A DNA stretch of 64,000 bases from Clostridiaceae bacterium (GCA_012840085.1 DUMB01000004.1:62001-126000), one strand, 5' to 3'. Numbered from the stretch's first letter, positions 9,718 through 18,541 are shown. The notes: generated by a model from the sequence alone, not told the origin. Program-made: numbers and translations.

Positions 9718-11193
9718 TTAATTCGACGCTCTTTTAAGTGTAAACGTGAATTTGGAACCCTTTCCCAATTCACTTTCCACCCAAATCTTCTGACCGTGCT
9801 CATTGATTATATTCTTTATTATTGCCAGTCCAAGTCCGGTTCCGCTTTTATCTTTGCCTCTTGATTTGTCCGACTTGTAAAATCTTTCCCATATCAGGTC
9901 AATTTCATCACTGCTTATGCCAATTCCATTGTCTTCAACAGAAACTAAAACCTTGTCCTTTTGGTATAAAGTAATTATTTTTATCTTTCCTCCCTGTGGG
10001 GTGAACTTCAGTGCATTATGGATAAGGTTATAAATCACTCTTTCAATTGCATCAGAATCTGCATCCACATACATCTCTTCCGTTTCAAAAATCGCTTCAA
10101 TCTGCATCTCTTTTTTTACAATCATATTCTCAAATTTTATTATGCACCTTCTGATCAGCTCATTTATGTTAAAAATCTTGAAATTAAGGTTTAATTCACC
10201 TGCTTCCATCTTGGCAAGATCCAGAAGATCATTTACAAGCCTGTTTAGCCTGTCGGTTTCATCCCGGACAATCATAAGGTATTCTTTCTGTTTCTCAGGC
10301 GGAATTATGCCGTCAAGTATTCCATCAATAAACCCTCTTATTGAGGTCATCGGGGTCCTCAACTCATGGGAGACGTTTGCAATAAATCCTCTTCTCATAT
10401 TCTCAAGGTTTTCAAGGGCAGCAACCATGTGGTTGAAGCTGTTTGCCAACTGTCCGATTTCATCATTGGAGCGAATATCGAGCTTTTTGCCAAATTCCCC
10501 GCTTGCAACAATTTTTGCCGCAGCATTTATCTTTTTTAACGGCCTGGACAATCTCAGGGAAAAGACATATGCTATAATTACCGATACAGCTGACGCAGCA
10601 ATCACTGAAACAATAAAAAACCGGAAAACGGAAGACCTGGCCCTCATAACTTCAGGGACGGGAGTGTGCAGGAATACTGCCGCTATTATATCCTTTTCAC
10701 CGTTACTGTTTACATACTCAAACGGCACCTGTACAGTAAGCCATGATTCATTTGCTCCGAAAAATCCGTAGAAATTGCCAATTTCTTTTACAGTGCCCTG
10801 GCCGCTCATAACTTTTTTATATTGTCTTTCATCTGGAAGTTTCATATAACCTGTCTCGTCTATATATTGCTTCTTGGTACTGTCAGACATTTCAGGCATG
10901 GACTTATAAATGTGCCCTGTCTTGTCCACTATCCAAATTATTGAATTTGTGTATTCGCTCATGCTTTCAAGAATATGTTCAAAATACAACTGGACGATGA
11001 TATTTTTTCTGTTTTCCAGATAGCTTCGGAAAGAATTGTTTACAATTGATGCAGCCTTTTCAAGGTTTGCCGTCTTTTCCTTTGTAACAAAGTTATCAAG
11101 AAAAATATAAAGCATTCCCCCGGTTATTAAAAAACCTATTAACAGAACAGCTATAAACATTACAACCATTTTGCTGAAAATCGTTCTAAACAT
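9718..11193 (-). CDS. Sensor histidine kinase
   Basis: A 491-residue kinase: a membrane segment at 8-33, an extracytoplasmic sensor region (about 34-165, Cache-like by layout), a second membrane segment (about 185-210), HAMP (about 210-262), HisKA with the phospho-acceptor in NVSHELRTPMTSIRGFIDG (about 272), and HATPase_c with N box NLIHNALKFTPQGG, DNGIGISSDEI and GTGLGLAIIKNII. ResE/PhoR/VicK-like. The start codon overlaps the stop of the response regulator (TAATG), showing translational coupling. The signal is unknown. Confidence 0.95.
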   Translation of the reverse strand: MFRTIFSKMVVMFIAVLLIGFLITGGMLYIFLDNFVTKEKTANLEKAASIVNNSFRSYLENRKNIIVQLYFEHILESMSEYTNSIIWIVDKTGHIYKSMPEMSDSTKKQYIDETGYMKLPDERQYKKVMSGQGTVKEIGNFYGFFGANESWLTVQVPFEYVNSNGEKDIIAAVFLHTPVPEVMRARSSVFRFFIVSVIAASAVSVIIAYVFSLRLSRPLKKINAAAKIVASGEFGKKLDIRSNDEIGQLANSFNHMVAALENLENMRRGFIANVSHELRTPMTSIRGFIDGILDGIIPPEKQKEYLMIVRDETDRLNRLVNDLLDLAKMEAGELNLNFKIFNINELIRRCIIKFENMIVKKEMQIEAIFETEEMYVDADSDAIERVIYNLIHNALKFTPQGGKIKIITLYQKDKVLVSVEDNGIGISSDEIDLIWERFYKSDKSRGKDKSGTGLGLAIIKNIINEHGQKIWVESELGKGSKFTFTLKRASN

Positions 11194-11882
11194 TACTTCA
11201 CCTCAAATTTATAGCCGACTCCCCATACTGTTTTCAATTGCCAATTCTGATTTTGCGGTTCAAGTTTTTCTCTGAGCCTTTTTATGTGTACGTCCACAGT
11301 TCTGGAATCTCCGTAAAAATCATATCCCCATACATGCTCAAGAAGCTGCTCTCTGGTAAAAACCTTGTTGGGGTTTGATGCCAGAAAGAACAGAAGCTCT
11401 AATTCCTTGGGAGGAAGATCCAGTTCTTTTCCATTGAATTTCACAACATAGTTTGAACGGTTAATGACAAGGTTTGGATATACTATCTCCTGAGTACCGA
11501 TATCCTTATGCTCGTATCTGCGAAGTACGGCTTTTACCCTGGCAACAAGCTCCTTGGCATCAAAGGGTTTTACCATATAATCATCTGCACCCAGTTCCAG
11601 GCCAAGTACCTTGTCAAAGGTTTCCCCTTTGGCAGTCAGCATTATTATGGGAATATTGCTTATCTTTCTGATTTCCCTGCATACATGCCAGCCATCAGCT
11701 CCCGGCAGCATTATGTCCAATATAACTATATTTGGTGCAAACGTTGAGAAAGAGTCGATAGCTTTTATACCGTTATGAACCGTCATAACTTCATAGCCTT
11801 CTTTTTCAAAATACAGGCGGATCAGCTCACATATGTTAACGTCATCATCGATAACGAGTACTTTTGTCTTAGCAGTGTTCAT
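11193..11882 (-). CDS. OmpR/PhoB-family response regulator
   Basis: The DNA-binding partner of the adjacent kinase. The receiver domain (about 1-120) shows the acidic pocket DDD, the phospho-acceptor Asp in NIVILDIMLPGADGW and the conserved Lys in VKPFDAKEL. The C-terminal winged helix (about 130-228) ends with SRTVDVHIKRLREKLE and VWGVGYKFEVK. I chose the ATG giving MNTAKTKVLVIDDD; a GTG five codons earlier (11897) is possible. The gene and its kinase form a two-gene operon followed by repeat copy A. Confidence 0.94.
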   Translation of the reverse strand: MNTAKTKVLVIDDDVNICELIRLYFEKEGYEVMTVHNGIKAIDSFSTFAPNIVILDIMLPGADGWHVCREIRKISNIPIIMLTAKGETFDKVLGLELGADDYMVKPFDAKELVARVKAVLRRYEHKDIGTQEIVYPNLVINRSNYVVKFNGKELDLPPKELELLFFLASNPNKVFTREQLLEHVWGYDFYGDSRTVDVHIKRLREKLEPQNQNWQLKTVWGVGYKFEVK

Positions 11883-12011
11883 ATACCAAATCACCAACCT
11901 TTATTTTATAATATAATATCACTTCCTGCATTAATAAACAACCGTATTTAAATGTGGGCATCCTGTTTCTAAAGCTTTTTCATTGCGATATGTATTAAAA
12001 TAATATATAAT

Positions 12012-12060
12012 TTAACTTGTTGTGCTGGCATTTTGATAGCAGGAATTGACACAACAAAAT
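12012..12060. repeat. Palindromic repeat copy B
   Basis: Ends AACTTGTTGTG (12014-12024) and CACAACAA (12050-12057) form an 8-bp perfect inverted repeat around the core GGCATTTTGATAGCAGGAAT. It lies between the divergent response regulator and ychF genes, unlike copies A and C, which lie just after stop codons. Confidence 0.75.
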
Positions 12061-12137
12061 AGTTTATTTGCTGTAAATTTATGAAAGACTCAGCATAATA
12101 ATATGTTTATGATTTTCAGAAAGGATAGATGATATAT

Positions 12138-13232
12138 ATGCGACTTGGAATAGTAGGACTGCCAAATGTAGGTAAAAGTACATTGTTTAATGCAATCACC
12201 AAGGCAGGTGCCGAATGTGCAAACTACCCGTTTTGCACCATAGAACCTAATGTTGGTATAGTTGCCGTTCCGGACGAAAGGCTTGAGAAACTAGCAGAAA
12301 TGTACAAGCCTGAAAAAGTCACACCGACGACAATAGAATTCGTTGATATCGCCGGGCTTGTTAAAGGTGCGAGCAAAGGTGAAGGTCTGGGAAACAAGTT
12401 TCTTTCACACATACGTGAAGTTGATGCAATAGTTCATGTAGTGAGATGTTTTGAAGACAGCAATATAGTACACGTAGAAGGCTCAATCGGACCCAAGAGG
12501 GATATTGAGACTATTAACCTTGAACTTATATTTGCAGATCTGGAAGTTATGGAAAGGCGAATAGACAGAACCAAAAAAATGCTTAAATCGGGAGATAAGA
12601 AGTTCCAGATAGAATTGGATCTTTATGAAAAGATAAGGGATAGCCTTGAGAAGGGAATTCCCGTCCGTGCCCTGAAGTTTAACGAAGAGGAAAAGAAACT
12701 GGTGGATCAGCTCTTTCTTCTTACTTCCAAGCCTGTTTTGTATGCTGCAAATATTTCTGAAGACGATTTAGGAAACGAGGACAACAATCCTTATATTGCC
12801 GAGCTCAGATCTATTGCGGAAGCTGAAGGTTCAGAAGTAATGGTAATATGCGCTAAAATTGAAGAAGAGATTGCTCAGCTTGATGAAGATGAAAGAAAAG
12901 CATTTCTTGAAGAACTGGGAATGTCTGAGTCAGGCCTTGACAGACTGATAAAAGCAAGTTACAAACTGCTTGGTCTTATAAGCTTTCTGACTGCAGGTCC
13001 GACTGAAGTACGGGCATGGACAATAACTCAGGGTACAAAAGCCCCACAGGCGGCAGGTAAAATACACAGTGATTTCGAAAGAGGCTTTATTAGGGCTGAA
13101 ATAGTTGCATATGATGACCTTATAGCGTGCGGCTCCTATAATGTGGCTAAAGAAAAGGGCCTTGTACGTTCTGAAGGAAAAGATTATGTAATGAAAGACG
13201 GAGATGTAACGCTGTTTAGATTTAATGTATAA
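12138..13232 (+). CDS. ychF: Ribosome-binding ATPase YchF (Obg-like)
   Basis: A 364-residue P-loop NTPase of the YchF/OLA1 family, which binds ATP in preference to GTP and associates with ribosomes. The Walker A is [15 protein letters not shown] at residue 6, followed by the DIAG switch II segment ([16 protein letters not shown]), a helical coiled-coil insertion (about 130-200) and a C-terminal TGS domain (about 275-364). I prefer the ATG giving [10 protein letters not shown]; an ATG three codons earlier (12129) lies only 3 bases from AAGGA. It is the first plus-strand gene and is monocistronic. Confidence 0.97.
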   Translation: MRLGIVGLPNVGKSTLFNAITKAGAECANYPFCTIEPNVGIVAVPDERLEKLAEMYKPEKVTPTTIEFVDIAGLVKGASKGEGLGNKFLSHIREVDAIVHVVRCFEDSNIVHVEGSIGPKRDIETINLELIFADLEVMERRIDRTKKMLKSGDKKFQIELDLYEKIRDSLEKGIPVRALKFNEEEKKLVDQLFLLTSKPVLYAANISEDDLGNEDNNPYIAELRSIAEAEGSEVMVICAKIEEEIAQLDEDERKAFLEELGMSESGLDRLIKASYKLLGLISFLTAGPTEVRAWTITQGTKAPQAAGKIHSDFERGFIRAEIVAYDDLIACGSYNVAKEKGLVRSEGKDYVMKDGDVTLFRFNV

Positions 13233-13289
13233 TGAGTTGGAAACAGAGACTGGAGATTTGCGGTGTACCCGGTCTTCAGCCTCTTAACT

Positions 13290-13462
13290 CAGTATCTCAT
13301 ATATTTAGTATCTCATATATTTATATCAATACCTCATATATATCAGAAATTTATATTTAAATTTATATTTAAATTTATATCTAAAACTTATATCTAAAAT
13401 TTATATCTAAAATTTATATCTAAAATTTATATTAAAATTTATATTCGATAATTTATATCTGA
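13290..13462. repeat. Degenerate tandem repeats after cheW, unit about 13 bp
   Basis: About nine to ten units of AAATTTATATCTA (12-14 bp) run from about 13350 to 13462, preceded by two or three units based on TATCTCATATATTTA. The rightmost unit (13450-13462) contains the cheW stop codon and the last codons of the gene (Phe-Gln-Ile-stop). The rest of the spacer between ychF and cheW shows only a weak hairpin just after ychF (13246-13286) without a U-tract. Confidence 0.85.
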
Positions 13463-13926
13463 AAATCCATATATGAAACCTTATGAGATAATGTATCAAT
13501 TTCTTTGTTGTTGAGAATTTTGCTCAAGTCAATTATTGTAACCAGTTCATCACCCTTTTTACCTATACTTTTCAGGTAATAGTTTGTCTTATTCCGAAGT
13601 ACATCGGGCACATCTTCAATATCTTCATCTGTAAACTTTGCAATCTCCAAAACATCGTTAACAGTAAAACCCACCAACTGCTCTTTGATGGCGGTTATAA
13701 GTATCTTTGTCTTTGATGTAACTTCTGATTTGCCAAGTCCAAACCGGCTATTCAGATTGACAATTGGAACCACCTGCCCCCTGAGATTAATGGCTCCCTC
13801 TATAAACTCCGGTACATCAGGAATTTTGGAAACTTTCGTATATTTCTTTATCTCTTTCACCTGTGACGTGTCGGCTCCGCAAATCTGATCATTAAGCCGG
13901 AATATTATAGCCTGCATCTCATTCAT
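13453..13926 (-). CDS. cheW: CheW-like chemotaxis coupling protein
   Basis: A single CheW domain (about 157 residues) of the type that links receptors to the CheA kinase. Recognisable segments are QAIIFRLNDQICGADTSQVKEI, PDVPEFIEGAINLRGQVVPIVNL (the characteristic INLRG motif) and VTIIDLSKIL. I start at ATG 13926 (MNEMQAII), which has GGGGG eight bases upstream; the longer frame adds 17 hydrophobic residues with no ribosome site. It is an orphan: no cheA or receptor lies near, so its signalling partner is elsewhere. Confidence 0.93.
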   Translation of the reverse strand: MNEMQAIIFRLNDQICGADTSQVKEIKKYTKVSKIPDVPEFIEGAINLRGQVVPIVNLNSRFGLGKSEVTSKTKILITAIKEQLVGFTVNDVLEIAKFTDEDIEDVPDVLRNKTNYYLKSIGKKGDELVTIIDLSKILNNKEIDTLSHKVSYMDFQI

Positions 13927-13978
13927 TACACCATACCCCCACACGACTATGATAATAGCATCTACAAAAACCATCAAA

Positions 13979-14023
13979 AATTATCCCTATATAACTATAT
14001 AATATCATATAGGGATAATTTTT
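13979..14023. terminator. Bidirectional terminator between ddh and cheW
   Basis: A 12-bp perfect stem, TTATCCCTATAT (13981-13992) against ATATAGGGATAA, with an AT-rich loop. It is followed by T-runs on both strands. Reading leftward it separates ddh from cheW. Confidence 0.75.
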
Positions 14024-14090
14024 TGCAAATTTTTGTTAAATTATAGTACAACAGGCTGAAGTATTAATAATATAAGCCTCATTAGTAAAA

Positions 14091-14171
14091 ACTCCAGACC
14101 TTTAAAGTATAAACCCAAGTCCATTAAAGTATAAACTCGAGGCCGTTAAAGTTTTAGCTTCAGATTTACAG
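14091..14171. repeat. Tandem repeats after ddh, unit 22 bp
   Basis: Three units of 22-23 bp sharing ATTAAAGTATAAACTC-type sequence (14091-14112, 14113-14134, 14135-14157), then a diverged fourth (14158-14171) that reaches the ddh stop codon at 14166-14168. Confidence 0.75.
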
Positions 14172-15143
14172 CAATTCTTTTCTCAGCTCTTCAGCTGATC
14201 TTGGAGAAAGGTATCCAAAAGGAATGTCAAATACCGTACATGCTCCTCTCTTTCCTTCCTTCCACAACCTATAAACAGCCCTTGCATAAGCTACAAGCAC
14301 ACTTGCGGTAAATTCAGGATTGCTGCCCAATTCCAGCCTGAACTCAACCAACTGCTTTGTATTTTCGCCGGTAGTGCCTGTTCTTATTACAATTCCGCCA
14401 TGTGGCATGGCTGAATGATTTGCTTTCAGTTCTTCTTCAGTAATAAAGTTTACTGTGGTTTCGTAATCGGCAAAATAGTTAGGCATATTCTTAATATCAT
14501 TTTCAATTTGTTTTAAGTCTGCACCCTCTTCAGGCACAACATAACAAATGCGTTCATGTTTCTCTCTTGTTGAAAGCTGAGGGTTTTCACCGGAACGAAC
14601 TCTGTTCAGAGCCTCTTCTATTGGAACTGTATACTGGATTCCGTTTTTTACACCTTTCACTCTTCTGATAGCGTCTGAATGTCCCTGGCTTACACCTTTG
14701 CCCCAAAATGTATAACTGGTACCTACAGGCAATACCGCTTCACCTAACAGCCGGTTCAGTGAAAACAGCCCCGGGTCCCATCCGGTGGATATCAAACACA
14801 AGTTGCCGTTTTTTAGTGCAGATTCATCTATCTTGCTGAAATATTCAGGTATTTTTGCATGGGTATCAAAGCTGTCTACGGTATTAAACATGGCCGAAAT
14901 TACCGGACCTTGCTCTGGAAGATCCGTGGCTGAACCACTGCAGAGTATTATAACGTCAATTTTACCCTTGTATTTTTCAATATCTGACATCGAAACAGCA
15001 GAAGCTTTGCTATCTATTCCTTTAGGGTCTCTTCTTGTAAATACTGCTACCAACTCCATATCAGGATTCTGCATAACAGCTTTTTCAACACTACGTCCTA
15101 TGTTTCCATAACCAACAATTCCAATTTTTATTTTATTTTCCAT
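14166..15143 (-). CDS. ddh: meso-Diaminopimelate dehydrogenase
   Basis: Makes meso-diaminopimelate from tetrahydrodipicolinate, ammonia and NADPH in one step, feeding lysine and peptidoglycan (the substrate used by murE at 29-30.6 kb). The Rossmann motif IGIVGYGNIGRSVEKAV lies at about residues 6-22; later conserved segments include STGWDPGLFSLNRLL and WGKGVSQGHSDAIRRVKGV. At 325 residues it matches known DAPDHs. I start at ATG 15143 (MENKIKIG), which has GGGGG eight bases upstream, rather than 20 codons earlier. Monocistronic, with a terminator at 13.98-14.02 kb. Confidence 0.96.
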   Translation of the reverse strand: MENKIKIGIVGYGNIGRSVEKAVMQNPDMELVAVFTRRDPKGIDSKASAVSMSDIEKYKGKIDVIILCSGSATDLPEQGPVISAMFNTVDSFDTHAKIPEYFSKIDESALKNGNLCLISTGWDPGLFSLNRLLGEAVLPVGTSYTFWGKGVSQGHSDAIRRVKGVKNGIQYTVPIEEALNRVRSGENPQLSTREKHERICYVVPEEGADLKQIENDIKNMPNYFADYETTVNFITEEELKANHSAMPHGGIVIRTGTTGENTKQLVEFRLELGSNPEFTASVLVAYARAVYRLWKEGKRGACTVFDIPFGYLSPRSAEELRKELL

Positions 15144-15263
15144 ATAGTTTCCCCCATTTATGCAAGAATCTAAATTGCAGATGGCCAATTTCTGCATATA
15201 CAATTATAAATATTACCATAAAAATCAATTTGCGTATAGGGTACTGTAACTGCGAATTTATTA

Positions 15264-15292
15264 TTGACAATACAACATGTCTCATGTTAATA
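15264..15292 (+). promoter_or_regulatory. Putative sigma-A promoter of the aroF T-box transcript
   Basis: TTGACA (15264-15269), a 17-bp spacer, and TTAATA (15287-15292). It is on the correct strand about 100 bases before T-box stem I. The stretch from here to 15389 holds only A-rich sequence with loose TAAGAAAAAA repeats. Confidence 0.6.
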
Positions 15293-15389
15293 TTTATAAA
15301 AATTATAATAAGTAAAACTTAAGTTATAAGAAAAAACTAATAGATAAGAATAAGCTGATAAGAAAAAAATACACTGATGAAAATTTTAT

Positions 15390-15687
15390 ATATTAAAGGC
15401 AATGATGAGGAAAAGTAAATTGTTCCGTACTGCAAAGCGATCCGGGGACGGTGAAAGCCCGGAGAGGAAAGAGCAATTGAAGTTCTCCTCTGAGCTGTCT
15501 GCTGAAAACATATGAAAATAATGAGATATTCATATAAGTAGGCAGAACCGGAGCTTCCGCCGTTAAAAGGAAGGATGTATCGGTTGATTTTAAAACCCGT
15601 ACATTGAATGAGTGGGCTTTTGCCAAAACAGGGTGGTACCGCGTGGAACATTGCTCCCCGTCCCAGTAATATGGGACGGGGATTTTT
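15390..15687 (+). ncRNA. T-box riboswitch, specifier UUC (tRNA-Phe)
   Basis: A tRNA-sensing leader that antiterminates transcription when uncharged tRNA is bound. Stem I contains the conserved AGCGA...GGTGAAAGC segment (15436-15458), and the specifier loop GAAG-UUC lies at 15479-15485. The next landmarks are stem II/IIA, the 14-nt T-box AGGGTGGTACCGCG (15630-15643) and an intrinsic terminator. The terminator is an 11-bp stem, TCCCCGTCCCA (15655-15665) with TGGGACGGGGA (15672-15682), and then TTTTT. UUC reads as phenylalanine, which suits aroF. The T-box UGGU pairs with a tRNA ending ACCA, as tRNA-Phe does. The specifier frame is deduced from alignment with the glyQS leader. Confidence 0.93.
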
Positions 15688-15781
15688 AATTGTTGGAGCC
15701 GCAATATCGAAAGCGGCAGGTATACTATCAATATTTTGAATACTATCAAAACTTCAATAAATTGTGAGGAGGGGTATTATT

Positions 15782-16795
15782 ATGATTGTTGTAATGAGTC
15801 GCAACGCTACACAGGAACAAATAAAAAATGTAGAGAATAAGCTTTTGAGTCTGGGGTTTAACACACACCCCATATACGGTGAAGTAAAAACAGTAATCGG
15901 TGCAATAGGGGACAAGAGATTTCTCAATACTCATGAAATTACTTCCATGCCCGGGGTTGAATGCCTGGTTCCCATAATGAAACCTTACAAGCTTGCCAGC
16001 CGCGAATTGCAACAGAGTAACTCCATTATTGATGTGGACGGTGTAAAAATCGGTGACAGCAATATTGTAATTATGGCAGGGCCATGTGCCATAGAATCCG
16101 CTGAAACTTTTCTGGAAACTGCAATAAAAGTTAAGGAAGCAGGAGCAAAAATTCTCCGCGGCGGAGCATTCAAGCCACGAACTTCCCCCTATTCTTTCCA
16201 GGGGCTTGAAGAAGACGGACTGAAAATACTTGCAGAAGCCCGTGAAGCAACAGGACTAAAAATTGTAACTGAAGTTGTGGACACCCGGGATGTCGAACTT
16301 GTTAATGCTTATGCTGATATACTGCAAATAGGTGCCAGAAATATGCAAAACTTCAGACTTCTTCGCGAAGCAGGGATGACTTCAAAGCCGGTACTTCTCA
16401 AAAGAGGTCTTTCCGCTACGATAGAGGAATGGCTGATGGCAGCAGAGTATATACTTGCTGCAGGCAATCCAAACGTTATACTTTGTGAACGTGGGATCAG
16501 AACATATGAGACTGCAACCAGAAATACCATTGATATGAGTGCCATACCTGTGATAAAAGAGCTTTCCCACCTTCCTATAGTAGTTGATCCCAGCCATGCC
16601 GCAGGGATGTGGAAGTATGTAGGAGCTCTTTCAAAAGGTGCCGTTGCTACCGGTGCTGACGGGCTTATTATTGAAGTGCACTCAAATCCTGCCTCCGCTC
16701 TCAGTGACGGTCCACAGTCCCTGCGTCCTGAAAAGTTTGCCCAGCTCATGAAGGAGCTTCAGGCAGTGGCTGCCGCTGTAGGCAGAAGCATATAA
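15782..16795 (+). CDS. aroF: 3-Deoxy-7-phosphoheptulonate synthase with N-terminal regulatory domain
   Basis: First enzyme of the shikimate pathway: phosphoenolpyruvate plus erythrose 4-phosphate gives DAHP. Residues 1-70 are a ferredoxin-like regulatory domain as in Thermotoga maritima DAHP synthase, where it mediates feedback inhibition by Tyr and Phe. The barrel (about 80-337) shows [48 protein letters not shown] and [17 protein letters not shown]. The ATG at 15782 follows AGGAGGGG by 7 bases. The gene is monocistronic and controlled by the Phe T-box upstream, so supply is tied to tRNA-Phe charging and probably to allosteric inhibition. Confidence 0.97.
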   Translation: MIVVMSRNATQEQIKNVENKLLSLGFNTHPIYGEVKTVIGAIGDKRFLNTHEITSMPGVECLVPIMKPYKLASRELQQSNSIIDVDGVKIGDSNIVIMAGPCAIESAETFLETAIKVKEAGAKILRGGAFKPRTSPYSFQGLEEDGLKILAEAREATGLKIVTEVVDTRDVELVNAYADILQIGARNMQNFRLLREAGMTSKPVLLKRGLSATIEEWLMAAEYILAAGNPNVILCERGIRTYETATRNTIDMSAIPVIKELSHLPIVVDPSHAAGMWKYVGALSKGAVATGADGLIIEVHSNPASALSDGPQSLRPEKFAQLMKELQAVAAAVGRSI

Positions 16796-16900
16796 GAGTA
16801 TTTAGGAGAAATAATCAAGAGATATATTTAAGAAAAATATTTAAGAGAAATATTTAAGAAAAGTATTTAAAAGAAGTATTTAAGAGAAGTATTTATACAG
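16784..16900 (+). repeat. Tandem repeats after aroF, unit 13 bp
   Basis: About eight to nine units of GTATTTAAGAGAA (13 bp, 1-3 changes each). The first unit is AGAAGCATATAAG at 16784-16796, which contains the aroF stop codon TAA at 16793-16795. Confidence 0.85.
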
Positions 16901-17038
16901 TATAAAAAAGCATTAAAGATGTATTTAAGATAAGCAAAATAAAATGTAAACAATATTTGAGTACTATGTACAAACGCCTTTAAGTCTGGTAGATAAATGG
17001 TTTTACAGGTGCAATATGGAAGTCAATAAAAACAATAT

Positions 17039-17116
17039 AGCGGCTTAATGAATAGTCTATAGGCCTATATTCCCAGAAAAAATAGGACTCTAAGGACTAA
17101 AATTAAGCCGCTTTTT
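17039..17116 (+). ncRNA. Unassigned structured RNA ending in a terminator-like stem
   Basis: An 11-bp perfect stem, AGCGGCTTAAT (17039-17049) with ATTAAGCCGCT (17102-17112), is followed by TTTT. The 52-base interior can form further nested helices TAGTC/GACTA and CCTAT/ATAGG. It could be the terminator of the aroF transcript with a large loop, or the 3' end of a small RNA. The 130 bases before it show nothing I can name. Low confidence that it is more than a terminator. Confidence 0.5.
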
Positions 17117-17227
17117 CAGTTAACAATAATGAGTTTATTATATATAATAGTATTGTAAGACAAAGTTAGATTTTCTTTTTATTTACTTGTTGTGTTTCTT
17201 CTTAATCTATTATGCAGTTTTATTATG

Positions 17228-17286
17228 CAACTTGTTTATTGTGTGATGTGATGAAATAGCATGACTCCTGCTGTAAATATACAAGT
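17228..17286 (-). repeat. Palindromic repeat copy D (degenerate)
   Basis: Read on the minus strand it starts ACTTGTATATTTACAGCAGGAG and, after a short spacer, ends CACAATAAACAAGTT. It shares the ACAGCAGGAG core and the ACTTG/CAAGT ends with the copy at 50.12 kb but has diverged. An extra ACTTGTTGTG occurs at 17184-17193. Confidence 0.5.
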
Positions 17287-17350
17287 AAGATACAAGCAAA
17301 CTGTCTTACTCAATACGTAAATAACATAAGAAAAATAGGAGGATACTGCA

Positions 17351-17761
17351 ATGGATATCGTAAGAATTAATTGTGCAAAGTGCGGACGTTTTTTTGAATC
17401 CAATGGTTTTATCACATTGTGTCCCATATGCTATAAACAGGATCAGGTGGACTTTGAAAGAATACGGCAGTATCTGCATGAACATCCTCATGCAAAGATA
17501 TTTCAGGTCTCAACTGATTTAGAATTGCCTGTTTCACAAATAAAAAGATATTTGAGAGAAGAAAGGCTTGAAATACTGGAGAAAGACAACCTTTTCCTTA
17601 AATGTGAAGCTTGTGGCAAATCAATATGCAGCGGAGTCTATTGTGATGAATGCTCAAGAAAATACGACAATAATATCAGGTCCGTTTATACTGGTTATGC
17701 TGGAAATTCAGGTTCGAACAGAACCACAAGCCAGCAAATAAGATTTCTCCCAGGCCGTTAA
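17351..17761 (+). CDS. YvyF-like zinc-ribbon/MerR-type helix-turn-helix protein
   Basis: A 136-residue protein with an N-terminal zinc ribbon (CAKC at 9-12, CPIC at 24-27), a middle helix-turn-helix (about 35-75: IRQYLHEHPHAKIFQVSTDLELPVSQIKRYLREERL) and a second cysteine cluster (CEAC about 85, CDEC about 97). The order matches the flagellar-operon protein family of Bacillus YvyF, which sits in the flgM region. Here it is alone, outside any flagellar operon, and has an extra Ser/Arg-rich C-terminal tail. TAGGAGG precedes the ATG. A regulatory role in motility is inferred from the family only. Confidence 0.75.
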   Translation: MDIVRINCAKCGRFFESNGFITLCPICYKQDQVDFERIRQYLHEHPHAKIFQVSTDLELPVSQIKRYLREERLEILEKDNLFLKCEACGKSICSGVYCDECSRKYDNNIRSVYTGYAGNSGSNRTTSQQIRFLPGR

Positions 17762-17972
17762 AATTGCTGAGAACTTAAAATTGCTGATAACTTAAAAATG
17801 CTGGTAACATTAAATTGCTCATAACAATGAATTTTTTTAACAATCTAATTTCTAAGAGCAATAAGAGAACAATAAGATTGCTGATAAAATTAAAACTGCT
17901 GATAGAATTAAAGATTGCTAATAAAATTAAAATTGCTAATAGCATTAAAATTGCTATTAGCATATTCTATTG
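17754..17972. repeat. Tandem repeat tract between convergent genes, unit 17-18 bp
   Basis: Units of the type AACTTAAAATTGCTGAT start inside the end of the YvyF-like gene (first unit 17754-17770 includes its TAA) and run for four copies. After a less regular middle they resume for five copies from about 17874 to 17965, ending next to the stop codon of the lytic transglycosylase gene. About ten units in all, same orientation throughout. Confidence 0.85.
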
Positions 17973-17975
17973 CTG

Positions 17976-18536
17976 TCACTCATAAATCTTCTTATATATA
18001 GCCCGGTAATTCTTAACTCTTTTTAAGTATCTCTCAGTCTCCTTGAATGGAATTTTATCAAGATCAGCACCTGAAGAACTGTATTTGGAGTCTTTCAGCC
18101 ACGAGTTAACATTGCCGCTTCCTCCGTTATATGCGGCAATAGCCAGATCTTCATTATTATTAAATTCTTTAAGTAATGTGTTTATATACCAGCAGCCAAT
18201 TTTTATATTTATCTCCGGATCATAGAGGTCAGAAGTTTTAAAGTCTTTAATATTAAGACTTTCGGCTCCCCATTTGCCGGTTTTTTCGGTAATCTGCATT
18301 AAACCAATGGCATTTTTGTGAGATCTTGCATTTGGATCAAAACCACTCTCAGCCTTGATAATTGCAAATACGAGGTATGGGTCAATTTTATTTTCATTAG
18401 AATATTTAACAATCAAATCAGTGTATTTTAAAGGAAAAATTATTTTTGCTATATTATTTATTAAAACTGCAATCACTAGTAATAAAAATGCAATAAGCAA
18501 AGCAATTTTTATCTTGCTATAACGAACATGATGCAA
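17976..18536 (-). CDS. Membrane-anchored lytic transglycosylase (SLT domain)
   Basis: A 186-residue protein with one N-terminal membrane helix (about 8-33) and an extracellular goose-lysozyme-like SLT domain (about 38-185). The catalytic glutamate is in FAIIKAESGFDPNARS, followed by GLMQITEKTG and AAYNGGSGNV, the signatures of family 1 lytic transglycosylases. It cuts peptidoglycan glycan strands, forming 1,6-anhydro ends. Related to Bacillus YjbJ-type enzymes. It lies 5 bases after coaE and is probably co-transcribed with polA and coaE. Confidence 0.93.
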   Translation of the reverse strand: MHHVRYSKIKIALLIAFLLLVIAVLINNIAKIIFPLKYTDLIVKYSNENKIDPYLVFAIIKAESGFDPNARSHKNAIGLMQITEKTGKWGAESLNIKDFKTSDLYDPEINIKIGCWYINTLLKEFNNNEDLAIAAYNGGSGNVNSWLKDSKYSSSGADLDKIPFKETERYLKRVKNYRAIYKKIYE

Positions 18537-18541
18537 TCAAA

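Noticed and set aside
15479-15488. Alternative specifier triplets GUU or UCU
   Set aside because: Alignment of the specifier loop with the glyQS leader puts UUC in place, and Phe suits the downstream gene.
15337-15749. Two minus-strand frames across the aroF leader
   Set aside because: The region is a well-formed T-box on the plus strand and the frames have no ribosome site or family match.
13290-17972. CRISPR arrays at the repeat tracts
   Set aside because: Units are 12-23 bp, contiguous and degenerate, with no unique spacers and no cas genes.
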